Assembly (NCBI GenBank): GCA_017979445.1
Contig: JADQWC010000057.1
Span: 48,979-112,978, forward strand
Length of the DNA stretch: 64,000 nucleotides
Source: Akebia trifoliata
Taxonomy: Eukaryota; Streptophyta; Magnoliopsida; Ranunculales; Lardizabalaceae
Reading direction: 5' to 3'
This document shows, one piece after another, positions 44,061-56,364 of this stretch. The stretch's first letter is position 1. Each line of letters begins with the position of its first letter. The notes beneath the pieces are model-generated. The model was not told where the DNA came from. It searched no databases and worked only from the letters and a program-made list of their open reading frames with translations. The translations under genes were made by a program, and so were the position numbers.

Positions 44061-44599
44061 ATAAAAAATCGATTAGTCAGTTTTGAGTATTCTATTATGG
44101 ACTTGATCATTTTTGGGTTTAATTCTAGGTAGCTATCTTAAGGACCTTATAAAAATCGTGTCTCATTCGGGTATCCAACTAGTACATTTATTTTATTCAT
44201 ATTATTTATAATAAAATTGGTAGTTTAATTAAATACTAACAAAATGATATCTCAAAGTAAATGTAATTCAAGTAAAATTAAATTTAAAATATAAAGAGAA
44301 TTTTAAGTACTTGTGTTAAGTGTTCAGCTTTTTTTACCTTTTCATTACATGAACATCTATTCTTTTTTCACATATTATAAAATTTCATACAAGTTAAATT
44401 ATTACATGGGAATTTTAGCTATAATTCCACAAGTATGAAACTCATAAAATAAAGACGTTTTTAAAGTATAGGGCAAATAGGGCGTTTTTCTATAGTAACC
44501 CTTGTGTTTTGACAAAAATACCCTTTTTCATTGACTTACCATTTTCTTTCTCACCTTTGTATGTTTTTTTTTTGGTTGTTTAGGCATCCATGTGGACCC
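44061..44599. other. AT-rich spacer, nothing recognised
   Basis: No gene or element edge visible. Confidence 0.45.
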
Positions 44600-44819
44600 A
44601 AACCATGATTATCACATATTAGGACTCCTCTTTGAGTTAAAGTCCTAATAAGATTGAGTCTCTATTATAATAGGAGACTGTAATTCTATGTTTATCTCTA
44701 TAAATAGATAAGAAGAGGGGACGTGAAAAACAATCATAGAATATCAGATTCTCTCTTTTTTTCTTCTCTCTAAGTAGACAGTTTTCTGGGTTTCTATCAA
44801 AAAACCCTAGGGTTTAAAA
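44600..44819 (+). promoter_or_regulatory. LTR-like promoter fragment with TATA box
   Basis: CTATAAATAGATAAGAAG near 44697 is a strong TATA box. It is followed by a transcript-leader-like stretch with CATAGAATATCAGATTCTCT and a pyrimidine tract. This is the look of a copia-type LTR U3-R, but its edges were not found and no element follows. Confidence 0.45.
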
Positions 44820-45400
44820 CATGGAAACAGTGATTGCTTTAGAAACGTCGACATGACGGTATTTGGATTTCCTATAGTACAGATCTATACGAGCGCCTGA
44901 TCTCATCGGATGTCCCTTATTCCTTGAGGGGTTGGGAACCTCAAGGCCTGATAGTAGGTTGATGGAACTACTTTCATCTCATGAGTCCACCACCTTCCTA
45001 GGATTGCATTAGATGGAGAAACCACATCTACAATTGTAAACCTCACGATTAACGTCACTGACCTTGCCTAAACTGGCAAAACTATCTCCCTCCAAGGTTG
45101 TTTTGAAGACTTATTGAATCTGACCAGAAGTGCCCTAGCAGGGTTAAGCATACTCTTAGTCAAATCCATCTTTTTGGAAGTAAACAAGTATAGAATGTGC
45201 ATCAAGCTCCCGTTGTCGATCAATATCCTCTTCAATGTGAATGTTTCGACTTGGAGGGTGACTAATGAGTGCATCGTAGTACGGATAAACTACTCATTCC
45301 AAATCCCTCTCAGAGAAAGCCATTGTCAACTCGCCTCCCCCTAAAGTTCTATCTATCAATCCACTCCTAACTGAGTAGACGTGCTCCATGTGCTCTGTTC
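44820..45400 (-). pseudogene. Ty3/gypsy (Tat-like) protease region remnant
   Basis: On the minus strand: GGGELTMAFSERDLE, then LKRILIDNGSLMHILYLF, the retropepsin core with DNGS as in plant Tat/Athila elements, followed by LNPARALLVRF. After stops it continues SPSNAILGRWWTHEMKVVPS and TYYQALRFPTPQGIRDIR, the AILGRPW...MKAVPST linker before RT in these elements. Several stops are present. It lies directly beyond a minus-strand LTR of the same clade. Confidence 0.8.
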
Positions 45401-45489
45401 TGCGAGCTTTTAGCTTTATATCAATATCTTTCTTTCTGAACTTTTCTTCATCTATCCTAAGTACAACATGTATAACTGTTGTTGAAATC

Positions 45490-48400
45490 GCCTCGACCCC
45501 CGACCGTTCTCTAAATAACGGATAGGGGTCCGATTTATGTATCTCGAGGATTTGAAGAAATAGAAAGCCGCCACTTAGTTTTGGTGTAGGAATCAAAATT
45601 AACTCCAAATGGATATGGATCGGTCCACAGATTAGAGAGATGAGTAAGGGGTCAGGTTACGGGTTTCAGAAAGTGTTAGGCACCGAACCTGTCCGATCAA
45701 GATGATCGGTCTCTAATACGATCCAAAACTAACCTATGGTCAACGGGATAAGACTATAGTCCAATTATCATCGTCGATTTATGTCGGGTTTGCCAAACAA
45801 ATCTTATGGTTAAGATAATTACATAGATTATCTAATTTCACATAAAGGAATCCCATGATTTAATAAGACTTACATGGCGCCAAAAAATAATGGATCAATT
45901 CGGTCACATTTCGAATAATATGAAATCGATTTTCAATGCCACGTATATAAAATTAGTGAATTGGCTCATTGACGACATTTTATCAAAGAAAATCGATTTT
46001 TGAATCTCCACATGCACTAAAATCAATGAGTCGATTCACATGATTTTAATAAAGGAAATTCGATTTTTTTTAAATGCCACGTGTATTAAAATCAGTAAGT
46101 TGACTCACGTACCCAATTTTATAGAAAATCTCGATTTGGAATTTCCAATGCACATAAAAAATCAATGAGTTGACTCATGCGCCTATTTTATAGAAAATTT
46201 TGATTTAAAATTTTCAATGCACACAAAAATCAATGAGTTCACTCGTTGATTTTTTATTGAGGAAAATCAATTTTTAACTTCCGTGTACACAAAAAGTTTA
46301 TGAATTGATTAATATTAACATTAATGAGTTGGCTCAATAACATCAAAAATTGACGAATTGACTCGATAAATATTAACACCCAACGAGCCGATCCACTAAT
46401 TTTATATTAGCGAGTTGGCCCGGTCAATCTATCAACAAAAAATGAGCGAATAGATCCAAAAATATTTCGGAAACTAAAGATTGTCATTAGTGCCACGCGC
46501 GTATACCCAAGATTAGCAAATCAATTTAGGTACATTGAAAAACGAAATCAAAAATAAAAATAAAATAAACAAGATGGAGGCATAAAAAATATTCTTCTAA
46601 CCTATCACCGTGCAAAAATAAAACATAAAAAATATTCCTCTAACCTATCACCATGCAAAAATAAAACAAAACATATAAAAGAGTGTGTTAAAAAAAAATC
46701 TAATCTTATCGATAAAAACTCAAAACCGCCTAAAGTAAAATATTTTTAATTCTATTGATAAGCAAACATAAGGAATACATAAAAGAATTTCTAATCCTAC
46801 CAATATACATGAGAAAATAAGAAAATGAGATTTCATAAAATTGTTTTTAATTTTATTGACGTGCGGAAACAAACAACACATATAAACAATGCCTCTCGTT
46901 TAAAATGCGATAAAATATCACATGGTATTGAAAAAATAATAAAAAAATAAAAATAAAATAAAATAAAATAAAATAAAGTAAAATAAAATCATCTTATAAC
47001 CAATTCTATGATGATCATAACACCAAAAATTAACATGAAACTTCAATGTGAACGGGGGGCAAATTTAACATAAAAGAAGAAGATAAAATAAAAATAAAAA
47101 AAATAAAAATAAAATACAAATAAAAATAAAAAATAAAGATGGGCTTACCTAATAATAGCGAGTTGATTCCTTCAGGTATAACTTGAAGATCGGTGAGTAC
47201 TCGCTGCTAAGAGATGAGGACAAAGAGGTAGATGCTATTATACACGCTGTAACTATGCCGTAACAAAAACTTGAATAGCCCAAGCAGAGAAGTGGGCACG
47301 CTGGGACGTTGTATTGCGTTAATGGTTGTTGTGAGCGGCAAGGTTGGTCTGGGAGGTGTTGCAATGGGTAGAAAAGAAAGAAAACGGCTGGGTTACTATT
47401 ACGTGTATGAGGCCAAGAGGTGATGGTGGTTGGGAGAGGTAGATGGAGGTTGGGAGACGGAGAAAGGTCTGAGAAGGGCATTGGGCAGTAAGAGGGGTTT
47501 AGAATAGAAAACGTCTAGAAGGAGTAAGAGGGCGTTTTTGTAGAGAGGACAAGTAGGAGAGGGTAGAGAAAAAAAAAACGTGAGAAAGCTAGCTGGGCTT
47601 GCTATGTTGCAGGTTCTATGGAGAAGAAGAAATAGAGAGAATGATAGAGAGATTGGGAGGGCTATTGTAGCAAAAAGGGAGACATTGTTAGAGAGTGAGA
47701 GAGGGCTGGGACATTGATGATGATGGTTGTGTTGCAAATTTAATGGTGGAGAAGAAGAAGTGGTTGTGAAGGGTAGAACGTGAGTGAGATTCCCCCAAGA
47801 GGATGGGGTTGTGTTGCAAGTTTTTTGTGCAGGAAAGGGGCTGCAATGGGTCCTCTAAAACGTGAGGAAGAGTGGGTTGTCTTATGAGGATATGGCTATT
47901 GCCAAGTGTGAGAGAGATGATCTTTTTTTCGTTTTTGTTTTTGTTTTGAACTTCTGTTTTCTCTTATTTTATGGTGGTTCCACCATAGAACGTGAGAGAG
48001 GGAGAGAAGGAAGATCATGGGTGGTTATGGAAAGATGGGAGAGAAGGCAACGGTTGGAGAAGAAAGACGTGAATGAGGGAAGAAAACGTGGGTAGCCCCC
48101 TCTTTTTATTTATTTATTATTATTATTATGTTTTTATAAAATGGGGGAGGAATCCCACGCTACTCGTACTATGGTAACCTACCATTGTTGAGTTATAATT
48201 GGTTGATAAATTTGGTTTTAATTACGATCGGTTGATTTCAATTAAATTCTTTATTTGAGTCGACATTTTGATTTGAATTTGAATTTGATGTTTAAAATAA
48301 ATTTGAATTTGTATTTGATTTTAAATTTTGATTGTTTAATTATTTTCAATTTAATTTTAATTTGTATTAGTGGTTGTTGATGGATTCGATTTAATTTTAC

Positions 48401-49401
48401 TTTTTAATTGGTTGAATGATTTTCAACTTGATTTTCAATTTGATTTTGATTTTTTATTTTAATTCTTTTCTTGATTTTTAATTTAAACTTAATTTTTATT
48501 TTGTATTTTAATTGAAATTTAATTTGATTTCCGATTTTAAATTAATATTGAGTTTTGAATTTTAATTGGATCTTGGTTAAATTTTAGTTTAATTTTCAAT
48601 TTGAATTTTATTTTAATTTTCGGTTTGAACTTGATTTGAATTTTAAATTGATTTCTCGGTTAAATTTTAATTTTATTTTCGATTTGAATTTTATTTTCCT
48701 AGGGATCAGAGTCTTTATGTTAGAGTTGAATATTAAGGGGCATTTTAGTTATTTTTATGAATTTTATAGATTTTTCTTGAATTTATCTATTTTTGTTGAT
48801 TTGGGTCCCATTAGACTCGAAATTACCATTCTGAATGCAATAGAGATACTTTCGAGATTTTTCGGAGATCCGAAATTTATGAGGAGTATTTTCGTCATTT
48901 TAGGTGATTTTATATATTTTTATAAATTTCTCTGTTTTCATTTATTTGGGTCTCGTTAGACTCGAAATCACATTCTGAGTGCAATGGAGGTACTTTCGAG
49001 ATTTTTCGAAGGTCTGGAATTTATTAATGGTATTTTCGTCATTTTGATTATTTTTACGAATTTTTTCAAAGTTTAGCATGAGGTTTCTTTTAGTCACTGT
49101 GTGAGTATTTCTAAGTTTCAAAGTCATATTTTCCTAGTGCAGCAAAGTCTCTAAGTTGTCGAACTATGTAGCGAACCTAAGCGTACGTGCTTGCTAAATC
49201 GGGTGTAAGGTGTAGTGATCCTAAGCGTGCGTAAATTTCTATGTCGAGTTGTAACGAATAAGGAGGATGAAAATACTAGAAATAAAAGGAATCAAGCAAT
49301 ACTCACAAGCCTTCGAGTTCTTTTATGCTCATCATTAGGAATCCACAACAACCAGGTAACGAATTGTCGAATTAAGTAGATGCAAAAATGAGGTGTCTAC
49401 A
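45490..49401 (-). repeat. Long LTR of the TGTAGACACC family, minus strand
   Basis: It starts at 49401 with TGTAGACACCTCATTTTTGC, right after a purine tract ACGGGAGGGGTGG that looks like a polypurine tract, so it is probably a 3' LTR. The family module in reverse is at 45560-45690 (AAGCCGCCACTTAG, AAAGTGTTAGGCACCG). The 3' edge near 45490 is uncertain. At about 3.9 kb it is longer than the others, with AT-rich stretches at 46.0-47.1 and 48.2-49.1 kb. Frames at 47.1-48.1 kb and 48636-48959 look like low-complexity chance frames. Confidence 0.6.
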
Positions 49402-49749
49402 CCACCCCTCCCGTACCAATCTGGTCATGGCCAGGCCTTGAGCCATTACGGTCTAAGGAAGCACAATCATCATCATTTGCATCTTCACACAAATTATGAC
49501 CTTGATTGTCATTTTGTTGAGCCTCCAATCCTTGGGTAAGTGCCAGATTCTCTATAGCCAAAGTTTCCATCTTCTACTGCAACTCTTCCTGCCATTTCCT
49601 CATCTTGTTCATCTAAGCTATCAATTGGTCTCTCGTGATGGGAACGACATGAGGGACTTGCAATTGGTTGTTACTAGAACGAGTCGATCTGACCGTCTTG
49701 TTTCTATTAAAAAGATGAAATTAAAACAAAGTTCTGTTTATGTAGAGGT
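49402..49749 (-). other. Retroelement internal sequence next to the minus-strand LTR
   Basis: Open on the minus strand with a polar stretch (HHERPIDSLDEQDEEMAG) that may be gag-related. It ends in the purine tract before the LTR. It is split from 51572 onward by the plus-strand solo LTR. Confidence 0.4.
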
Positions 49750-51571
49750 TGTAGACACCCAAATTTGACCGGGCCCTCAACGCAAAATGCTCAAAAAGAT
49801 AGTAAAAAACGGATTGGGCCCCCAAAGCCCATACCTTCAAAGACCTCTATTTCTTTCAATAAATGGCCTAAGGCTTCCCACGTGGCCCATGGACCCCAGT
49901 TCCTCATCACCCTTATATACTCTTCAACTCAATCCAACATAAGTCCAAACCCATTTTTATTCTACCCAGTACTTAAGCTCATTCAACTTAACCCAAACCC
50001 ATGTTTATTCTACCCATTACCCAAACCCATTCAACTCAAATACATTCATATTCAACCCACAACCTAAACTCAATCCAACACTATACCTACCCAACACTCT
50101 ATCCAAGCCCAATTCTCAACCCAACCCAATATCACAACCAATCACCACAATCATCAAGGTGAGACACATGTCACCACCCCAATTCACCTCCCTCATTTCC
50201 AACCTATCCCATCACCTTTTCTCTAAACATCATCTACCCACACCCCTAACCTATACCTATCCCTAATCTACCCACATTTACCCATCACCTTTTCTCTAAA
50301 AAAATATAATCTACCCACACCTCTAACTTATACCTCCCCTAATCTACCATCATCATTCCCTACAAAACTCATACCTACAATCTAAACCCATACCCCTCCT
50401 CTCAAATCAAGTAATCATACTCTCCCATCAATTCATCTCAACCCTTCATTTCCACCCATTTTAACACATGACATCATCTCCCATACCCTCCCAAAATATC
50501 ATCAACTACCCTCTTACACAACCCTTCTTTTAATTAAAATCTCATCCTCTCAACTTACTTCACCAATTAATTACTCTCTTACACAATCCCATCATCTCAT
50601 TTATTTTATTCCATCTAATACTCAACTCAAATGGGTTGAAAGATCCAACCCATTTGGGTTGTAAAACAACCTATTTACCCTTCTTACACAAATGCCCTTC
50701 AATCCTCTCTAATTTACCTCCACCTTTCTCTTAAACCTCACACCATTACACTACTTCTTTTCATTTCACCCCATCTTACCCCTAAAAATAACTCCCAAAC
50801 TTTATAAAATCCCTCTCATTCTCAATTCTCATTACCTAATGAAAATTTGAAAAAAATACTTTCTAAAAAAAAAAACTCTCTACTCACCTTACTACTCTCA
50901 ACTCTCAAACTCTCAATTCTCAACTCACCTTACTACTTTCAACTCTCAAACTCTCAATTCTCAACTCGCCTCCATTACCTTCAACTCTCAACTTTCAACT
51001 TCTTTTCAAGCAAATCTAAGAAGATCAAAATGATTCATCAATAAAAGTTAAAGAAAAGTCAAAGAAAGTCAACAAAGGAGTAAGATGGGTTTGGAAAAAA
51101 AAACTCCCCCTTCAACTCCCCTCTTCTACTCATCCCTTTCTATACACCTTTACACACATCACCATGGTTTGAACCATCGAAAGGCCCCTTTTTCAATAAG
51201 GGTGCCCTCAATGGGTTGAACCAACATCAAAGCCCCTCATACTTGAGGGCACATATCGGATTTTCCGATTCATTTTCTAATTTTATTTTTATTTTAAAAA
51301 ATGGATCGAGTTTGAGGTTACCACTAACGGTGAATGGAGTAGGGTGCCTAACACCTTCCCTACTCCATAAAATGGACCGCTTTACTTTAAATCAAAAGTT
51401 GGACCAAATGAGTCATATTCGTACGAAAGTCATCAAATGCCAAAAATATGATTTTTCAAAAAAATGCAATCCGGGTGACCATTCACACCCATTTCAAATA
51501 TGAATGGTGGTGACTTCAAACCCCCAAAAAGTGGTTGATATATTCAAAATTGAATAAATCACGTGTCCACA
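49750..51571 (+). mobile_element. Solo LTR of the Tat-like family
   Basis: Starts TGTAGACACCCAAATTTGAC and ends CACGTGTCCACA. The flanking five bases are GAGGT and GAAGT, a target duplication with one change. A TATA box TATAAAATCC lies near 50805. The family module is at 51335-51510: AGGGTGCCTAACACCTTCCC, then GGTGACCATTCACACCC and GAATGGTGGTGAC. The first 1 kb is almost free of G on this strand. Size 1822 bp. Confidence 0.78.
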
Positions 51572-52637
51572 GAAGTGATTTCGAGTTACCTCTGACAACT
51601 AAGCTTCGTCATTCCGTCCATATCTCAGTCCTACTTCTCTGATCTAATGGTAGTATCGGCGTAGTACCTGCCAAGGATTCTCTAACGATCAAGTTAGCTT
51701 TCTAAAAATTAATAATAAACTCTCAATCTCATCCCAGATCCCTATACCTTTTTGGGCCTCCTACCTTATTTATCCATTTTTCCTGAGATCTTCCCCGAAT
51801 AGAAGTCCTCTCATGATCCCTAATCTTCAGGGAACTTTATACAAGAATCCCTTGCTTTTTGAGGAAGTTACTCAATTTGAAGAGATTCCGCGTTGACCGC
51901 ATCACATCCTTCCAAAATTCTTGGGATATCCCACAAAATTAGGATATTTGAAAGATTTGTCTTGCTACATAATTCTACCATGCTCTACTCTCGAAATAGT
52001 GCAGGGTGGACACTTTACCCTGCCCTAAATCTGTGTTGGGTTGACTTAGGTGCCTCTAAGTAGAGTAGAACAACTTTGCTTAATTTATTCATTCTACCCA
52101 CATCTAGACACGTGTAGGGTTCATATGCATTACATCTTTTACCCATTACAAAAATCATAGTAACTAAGTGTTTGGATTCAACAATTATTTGGAGAAGGTT
52201 TAGTTATGTTGATTCAGATAAGTTTGTGAAATTTTCATAAATAAATCAAGGAAATTCTAAAATTTTCATAAATAATGTTCTTAAGTTTCTTCTTGCAATT
52301 CATCATCTTCAACTTCCCTAAAAATTAATGGTGCAACTTGGTATGATTTGTTTTGATTTGAGGCTAAATTGGAAAATTAATGATGCAACTTGGTATGATT
52401 TGTTTTGATTTGAGGCCAAATTAGAATCGAACTAACATAGGTCGATTCCACCGAATTACAATCAAAACCGAACCAAAATGTCATTGGAACCAAACCAACC
52501 CAAACCGAGCTAAGGTCAATTTGATTCGGTTCGGTTCGGTTAGGTTTGGTTTGGTTCGATTCTATGGATTGCCAATATTCTATAAATTATACATTAGAAG
52601 TAACATATTTTTAATGGAAAAAAACAAACATATAATA
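51572..52637. other. Internal retroelement sequence and GGTTC simple repeat
   Basis: Minus-strand continuation of the disrupted element, with no clear domain. A diverged GGTTCGGTTCGGTT tract lies at 52525-52560, next to the next element. Confidence 0.4.
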
Positions 52638-54926
52638 TGTAGACACCTCGATTTGAACGGGCCCTCACTCGAAAGGGCCCAAAAATAATTCAAATAAGTT
52701 CGACTAACGGGCCTCAAGGCCCGAATCATCGGAAAATGATATTTTCGCCGAAACCCAAGCCACTAACACCTTTCAATGGGTTAGTAGGTCCACCAAAAGG
52801 GTTCGGCACACTTCCATCTATCCACCGTTCCATGCAAAATACCGATTTTCAAAAAAGAGGGCCAACGGGCCCCTAAGGCCCAAAAACACCAAAACACCAA
52901 AAGTAGTAACCACGGTTAAATCAATGCCCCTAAAACCACCCCGTGGTGTCAAGGACCCCGCAAAAAGGTAGTGACCATCCCACAACTGTTCAACAACATC
53001 GCTGTTTCAACGTTCACGTACAAAGAATCGATAAATTCTACAACGGCCCGAAAGCCCGGTTCGCCAACACGTGGCATTTTGATTAATCAATAGTTTCAAA
53101 AAATCAAAAAAATAAAATGCGAGACTTGGGATGCCTACCCCTTCATCCAACCTCCATCGTTCCATCTCCAAATCCACAAACACCTTAAACCCCACTCAAG
53201 GCCTACGAAACATGAACTCATTTTTAGAATTTTTTTCACCTCACCCCTAAGCTAAAAATCAATCCTACATCATTTAAACCTTAAAACCAACCTACCTTAT
53301 CAAAATTCAATCCAAAACGAGCCTTGTCCAATCCAAAACAACCTACATCTCCTATAAGCCTAAGCCCAATCCATAAAAAAGCCCTCTAACCACTATCCAT
53401 ACCCCATTCACTATCCAACCCACAACCCAACCCATCAACCCTTACTCACATCAACCAATCAACCCCTCAACATCAAAAGATGACACTTGTCATCACCACC
53501 CATCACCTCCCTCATCCAATCACACTTCCCATCACCATGCTCTAAACAACCCATCAAACCCATCTCACCTCTCTCCAAAATCACCTCAACCCATACCCTA
53601 CCCTAACCTAACCTATCCCCATCCTCTAACATCATCAACCACCCACACCTCCACCCATACCCTAATCCATCACCATCATCAACTCCCACATCACCACCCA
53701 TACCTCTACCCATCATCTTCCTTAAAACACTCCAATAAAACCAACTCAACCCATACTTCATTCATCATCAATCAACTAACCCATTTTTCTCTCCCTAATC
53801 AAACAACCCTCATCAACCAATCAACCAATCTCATTCCTCACCCTCTCATCATGATTGCCACATGGCATCATCTCCTTTCTCCTCCCAAAAACTAACTTAA
53901 CAACCTCTTACACAACCCATTCCCCTAAATCTACACACCTCACCTCATCAACCAACCTAACACTCATTCTCTAAACCACTCTCTTACACCCCCACTCCAC
54001 CACCAACCATCACTCATGTTAACCAACAACCAAACACTCTACCCACCCAATGGATTTGGGTAAGATCCAACCCATTTGGGTCTAAACCTCACCCATTTTC
54101 ATTCATTACACATTTACCCTCCATTTCACCTTAAATTTCACACCCCTCACTCCTAAATCCTATACCCATTACCCCTTCTCTCACATTTTTAACCCCATTA
54201 TACCCTCAACCACAACCCCCTCCAAACACCTATAAATAACCTCCTCTCACCCCAAAAAGGGTACACCAAGTCTCCATAAGAAAAGAATCTACTCTATCTA
54301 CTCCCTCCCTACTCTCTCATAACACACTCTAGAGAAATAACTTCACTCTCAACTCACCAAGGACTAAAGAGAATTCAAAGAAGAAGAAGAAGAAAAAGAA
54401 GAAGAAGGAATCCAAGAGTACAAGGTGGGAGCAATCAACACCCCCCCTTTTTTTCCTTTCTCTACCCTCTCCCCTGCCCTCTTCTACCATCCCCCCTCTT
54501 TTCATTTTATTTTAAATGAGTTGAGCATGAATGGACCTCAAGGCTTGGATCTACAAGGATCATCTCCATTGATGAGATGATCCTATGATCAAGCCAAAAT
54601 TAAATCCCTACTTAGGGAACAAATGTACCCATGTGGCACACTTTCCACTTTCTTTTAAAAATCAAAATGACCGAGTTATTTGAGGTTACCGCCACGTGGC
54701 GGGGAGAAAGGGGTGCCTAACACCTTCCCTTTTCTCCAACCGAGCCGCTTGCCCGAACCTCTAGGTTTGATCAATCCTATCCGTTGCGAGTCACTAACGC
54801 CAAAAAATGGCAGTTTTTCGATAGGTACACACCGGGTGACCATTCACACCCCTTTTCAATTTGAATGGTGGCGACTCCAAATTTAGTAGTTGTGGTCGTC
54901 ATGACGACGAAAACCACGTAGCTACA
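52638..54926 (+). repeat. 5' LTR of the antisense-gene element
   Basis: TGTAGACACC...GTAGCTACA, terminal inverted repeat TGTAG/CTACA. A TATA box TATAAATAACC is at 54231. The pyrimidine/A-rich U3 (53221-54220) is nearly lacking in G. Module: GGGGTGCCTAACACCTTCCC (about 54711), GGTGACCATTCACACC and GAATGGTGGCGACTCC (54863-54878). It aligns with 61622-63870 with scattered substitutions and short indels. The left neighbour is TAATA; its partner lies outside the window. Confidence 0.92.
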
Positions 54927-54929
54927 AGC

Positions 54930-54948
54930 TGGCGACTCCACTGGGGAC
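54930..54948 (+). other. Primer-binding site of the element
   Basis: TGGCGACTCCACTGGGGAC, three bases after the 5' LTR, begins with TGG as the complement of a tRNA CCA end. I associate this sequence with Tat/Ogre-like elements, which are reported to use an Arg tRNA. It recurs at 63873-63891. Confidence 0.8.
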
Positions 54949-55280
54949 TTTTCGGCTCATCCCTCGCGAGTAACTCGATCATTTGAAAAAAAATAGATTT
55001 TTAGTTTACTAAGTTGGTTTCTTGTTGTTGTGTGTATTTTGTTTTTCTTTTGATGGCATCTTGTGTCCACAATTGTAATATTTACTTACATTCTTGTTTA
55101 TGAACGTTTGTAAGGGGGTCGATGTAAAAAATAATGAATATGAAAATGCAACACGTGCACTTGCGAGCATAGCCTCACTTCCAAGCCACCCCACCCATAA
55201 CATACTTAGCCCCGATGCTTAGTAGTTCCACGGCTTGAGATCGTTATTTCAAGTGTCGGGAATGAACACATCAAACCCGA
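54949..55280 (+). other. Leader region of the element
   Basis: No plus-strand gene where gag would be expected. T-rich text with TTGTTGTTGTGTGTATTTTG, then the 3' end of the antisense gene. Confidence 0.5.
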
Positions 55281-56246
55281 TCACCAACCAACGACGTGTG
55301 TATTTCGGTATGTATCGAGGTTTGAAGATCGGGTAGCCGTGAAGCCACCTATTAAACTCATGCATTTGCCAACAAAAGAATACCATTCTTCTTTGCCGCC
55401 TGAGATAAAAGGAGCAACTCGCTTCGACATCATAAGTACGAGATCGACATTCACGCAAAAGGGGCAATTAACCACTTCAGTTGAAGCCAGATGATCCATG
55501 AACCAGAGCTACAATAACAGGAGTATTCTAAGACTGGGGAAACTAATAAATTCTAATTCGAAATTTTAATCCAAACTAAAATGGAATTTACCTGCAGGAG
55601 GGGAGCACATCCTCGAAAAGTTCGATCGTGGCCCAAAGAACAAGTCGTGAGAGATTGGAACATTCCACTTAAAAGCATCGGGGCCAACCGGCGTCCCTCC
55701 CGGACTTGTTGCACAACGCGAATAAGAGAAAGATCTATGATGTCTCCGCCACTCGGGAACAAGAGTTGACTCACCGCCATCAAAGTGAGAGCATTAAAAT
55801 GAATCAGAGGCTTCGAGGGATCCGTGAGGCGGTCCACCAAAAAAGACTTGGACATTGTCTTCAAAACCGATCCGCCATCCGGAATCCTCAAAAATTTGCG
55901 ATTTATGCCCAAAAAATCGGAAGCCTCACTTCGGAATCCATCACGCAAAGGCGGAATCACGACGGGGCCCGATATCTCAAGCCCCAACAATACTTCAAAT
56001 TCCTCGATAGTGGGAGTCATTTCATGTACCCCAAACCGGAAAAGATTAAGCTCGGGAATCCAATACCCCAACATAACCTCAATCAAACCCCATTGCAATG
56101 GGACCTTAGGCAACGAGAGGGTGAACCCCAACTTGTTCAAACACCATCGAGCTCTATCATCATTGTCCATGCTATCTATCCAACTACTCAAAAAGAGTCA
56201 ACATGCCATACCTTTTCAAGTTGGGAAGAGTGGATGACACCTCCAT
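55281..56246 (-). pseudogene. PMD/DUF7745-like plant gene, antisense to the element, damaged
   Basis: Possible start ATG at 56246 (MEVSSTLPNLKRYGML). A one-base shift in a T run near 56190 moves into the long frame SSWIDSMDNDDRARWCLNKL. Family-like text: WGLIEVMLGYWIPELNLFRF, then GVHEMTPTIEEFEVLLGLEI, SFLVDRLTDPSKPLIHFNAL and GCAPLLQ. The donor is at about 55591 (CTGCAG/GTAAAT). An acceptor ATTGTAG at about 55509 joins it in frame to LWFMDHLASTEVVNCPFCVN. A further shift near 55350 precedes the end. The first half matches the plant DUF7745/PMD-type fold, whose members often travel in retroelements. Biochemical function is unknown. Confidence 0.72.
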
Positions 56247-56364
56247 AGAGCTTGAGAAGAAGTTGAGGGAAGAAGAGAGTAAAAATCGGCCAAAAGTAAA
56301 AAAGGGAAGTAAAGGTGAAAGTGAGATGTTAGGGCAAGGTGAAAGCTTAAGTAAATCATGCTGG

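Noticed and set aside
47149..48095. Ser/Leu-rich frames in the long minus-strand LTR
   Set aside because: Purine/pyrimidine-biased U3-type sequence gives long frames by chance. No family features.
55706..56248. 180-codon plus-strand frame over the antisense gene
   Set aside because: Shadow of the minus-strand PMD/DUF7745-like frame. It has low-complexity content and no domain.
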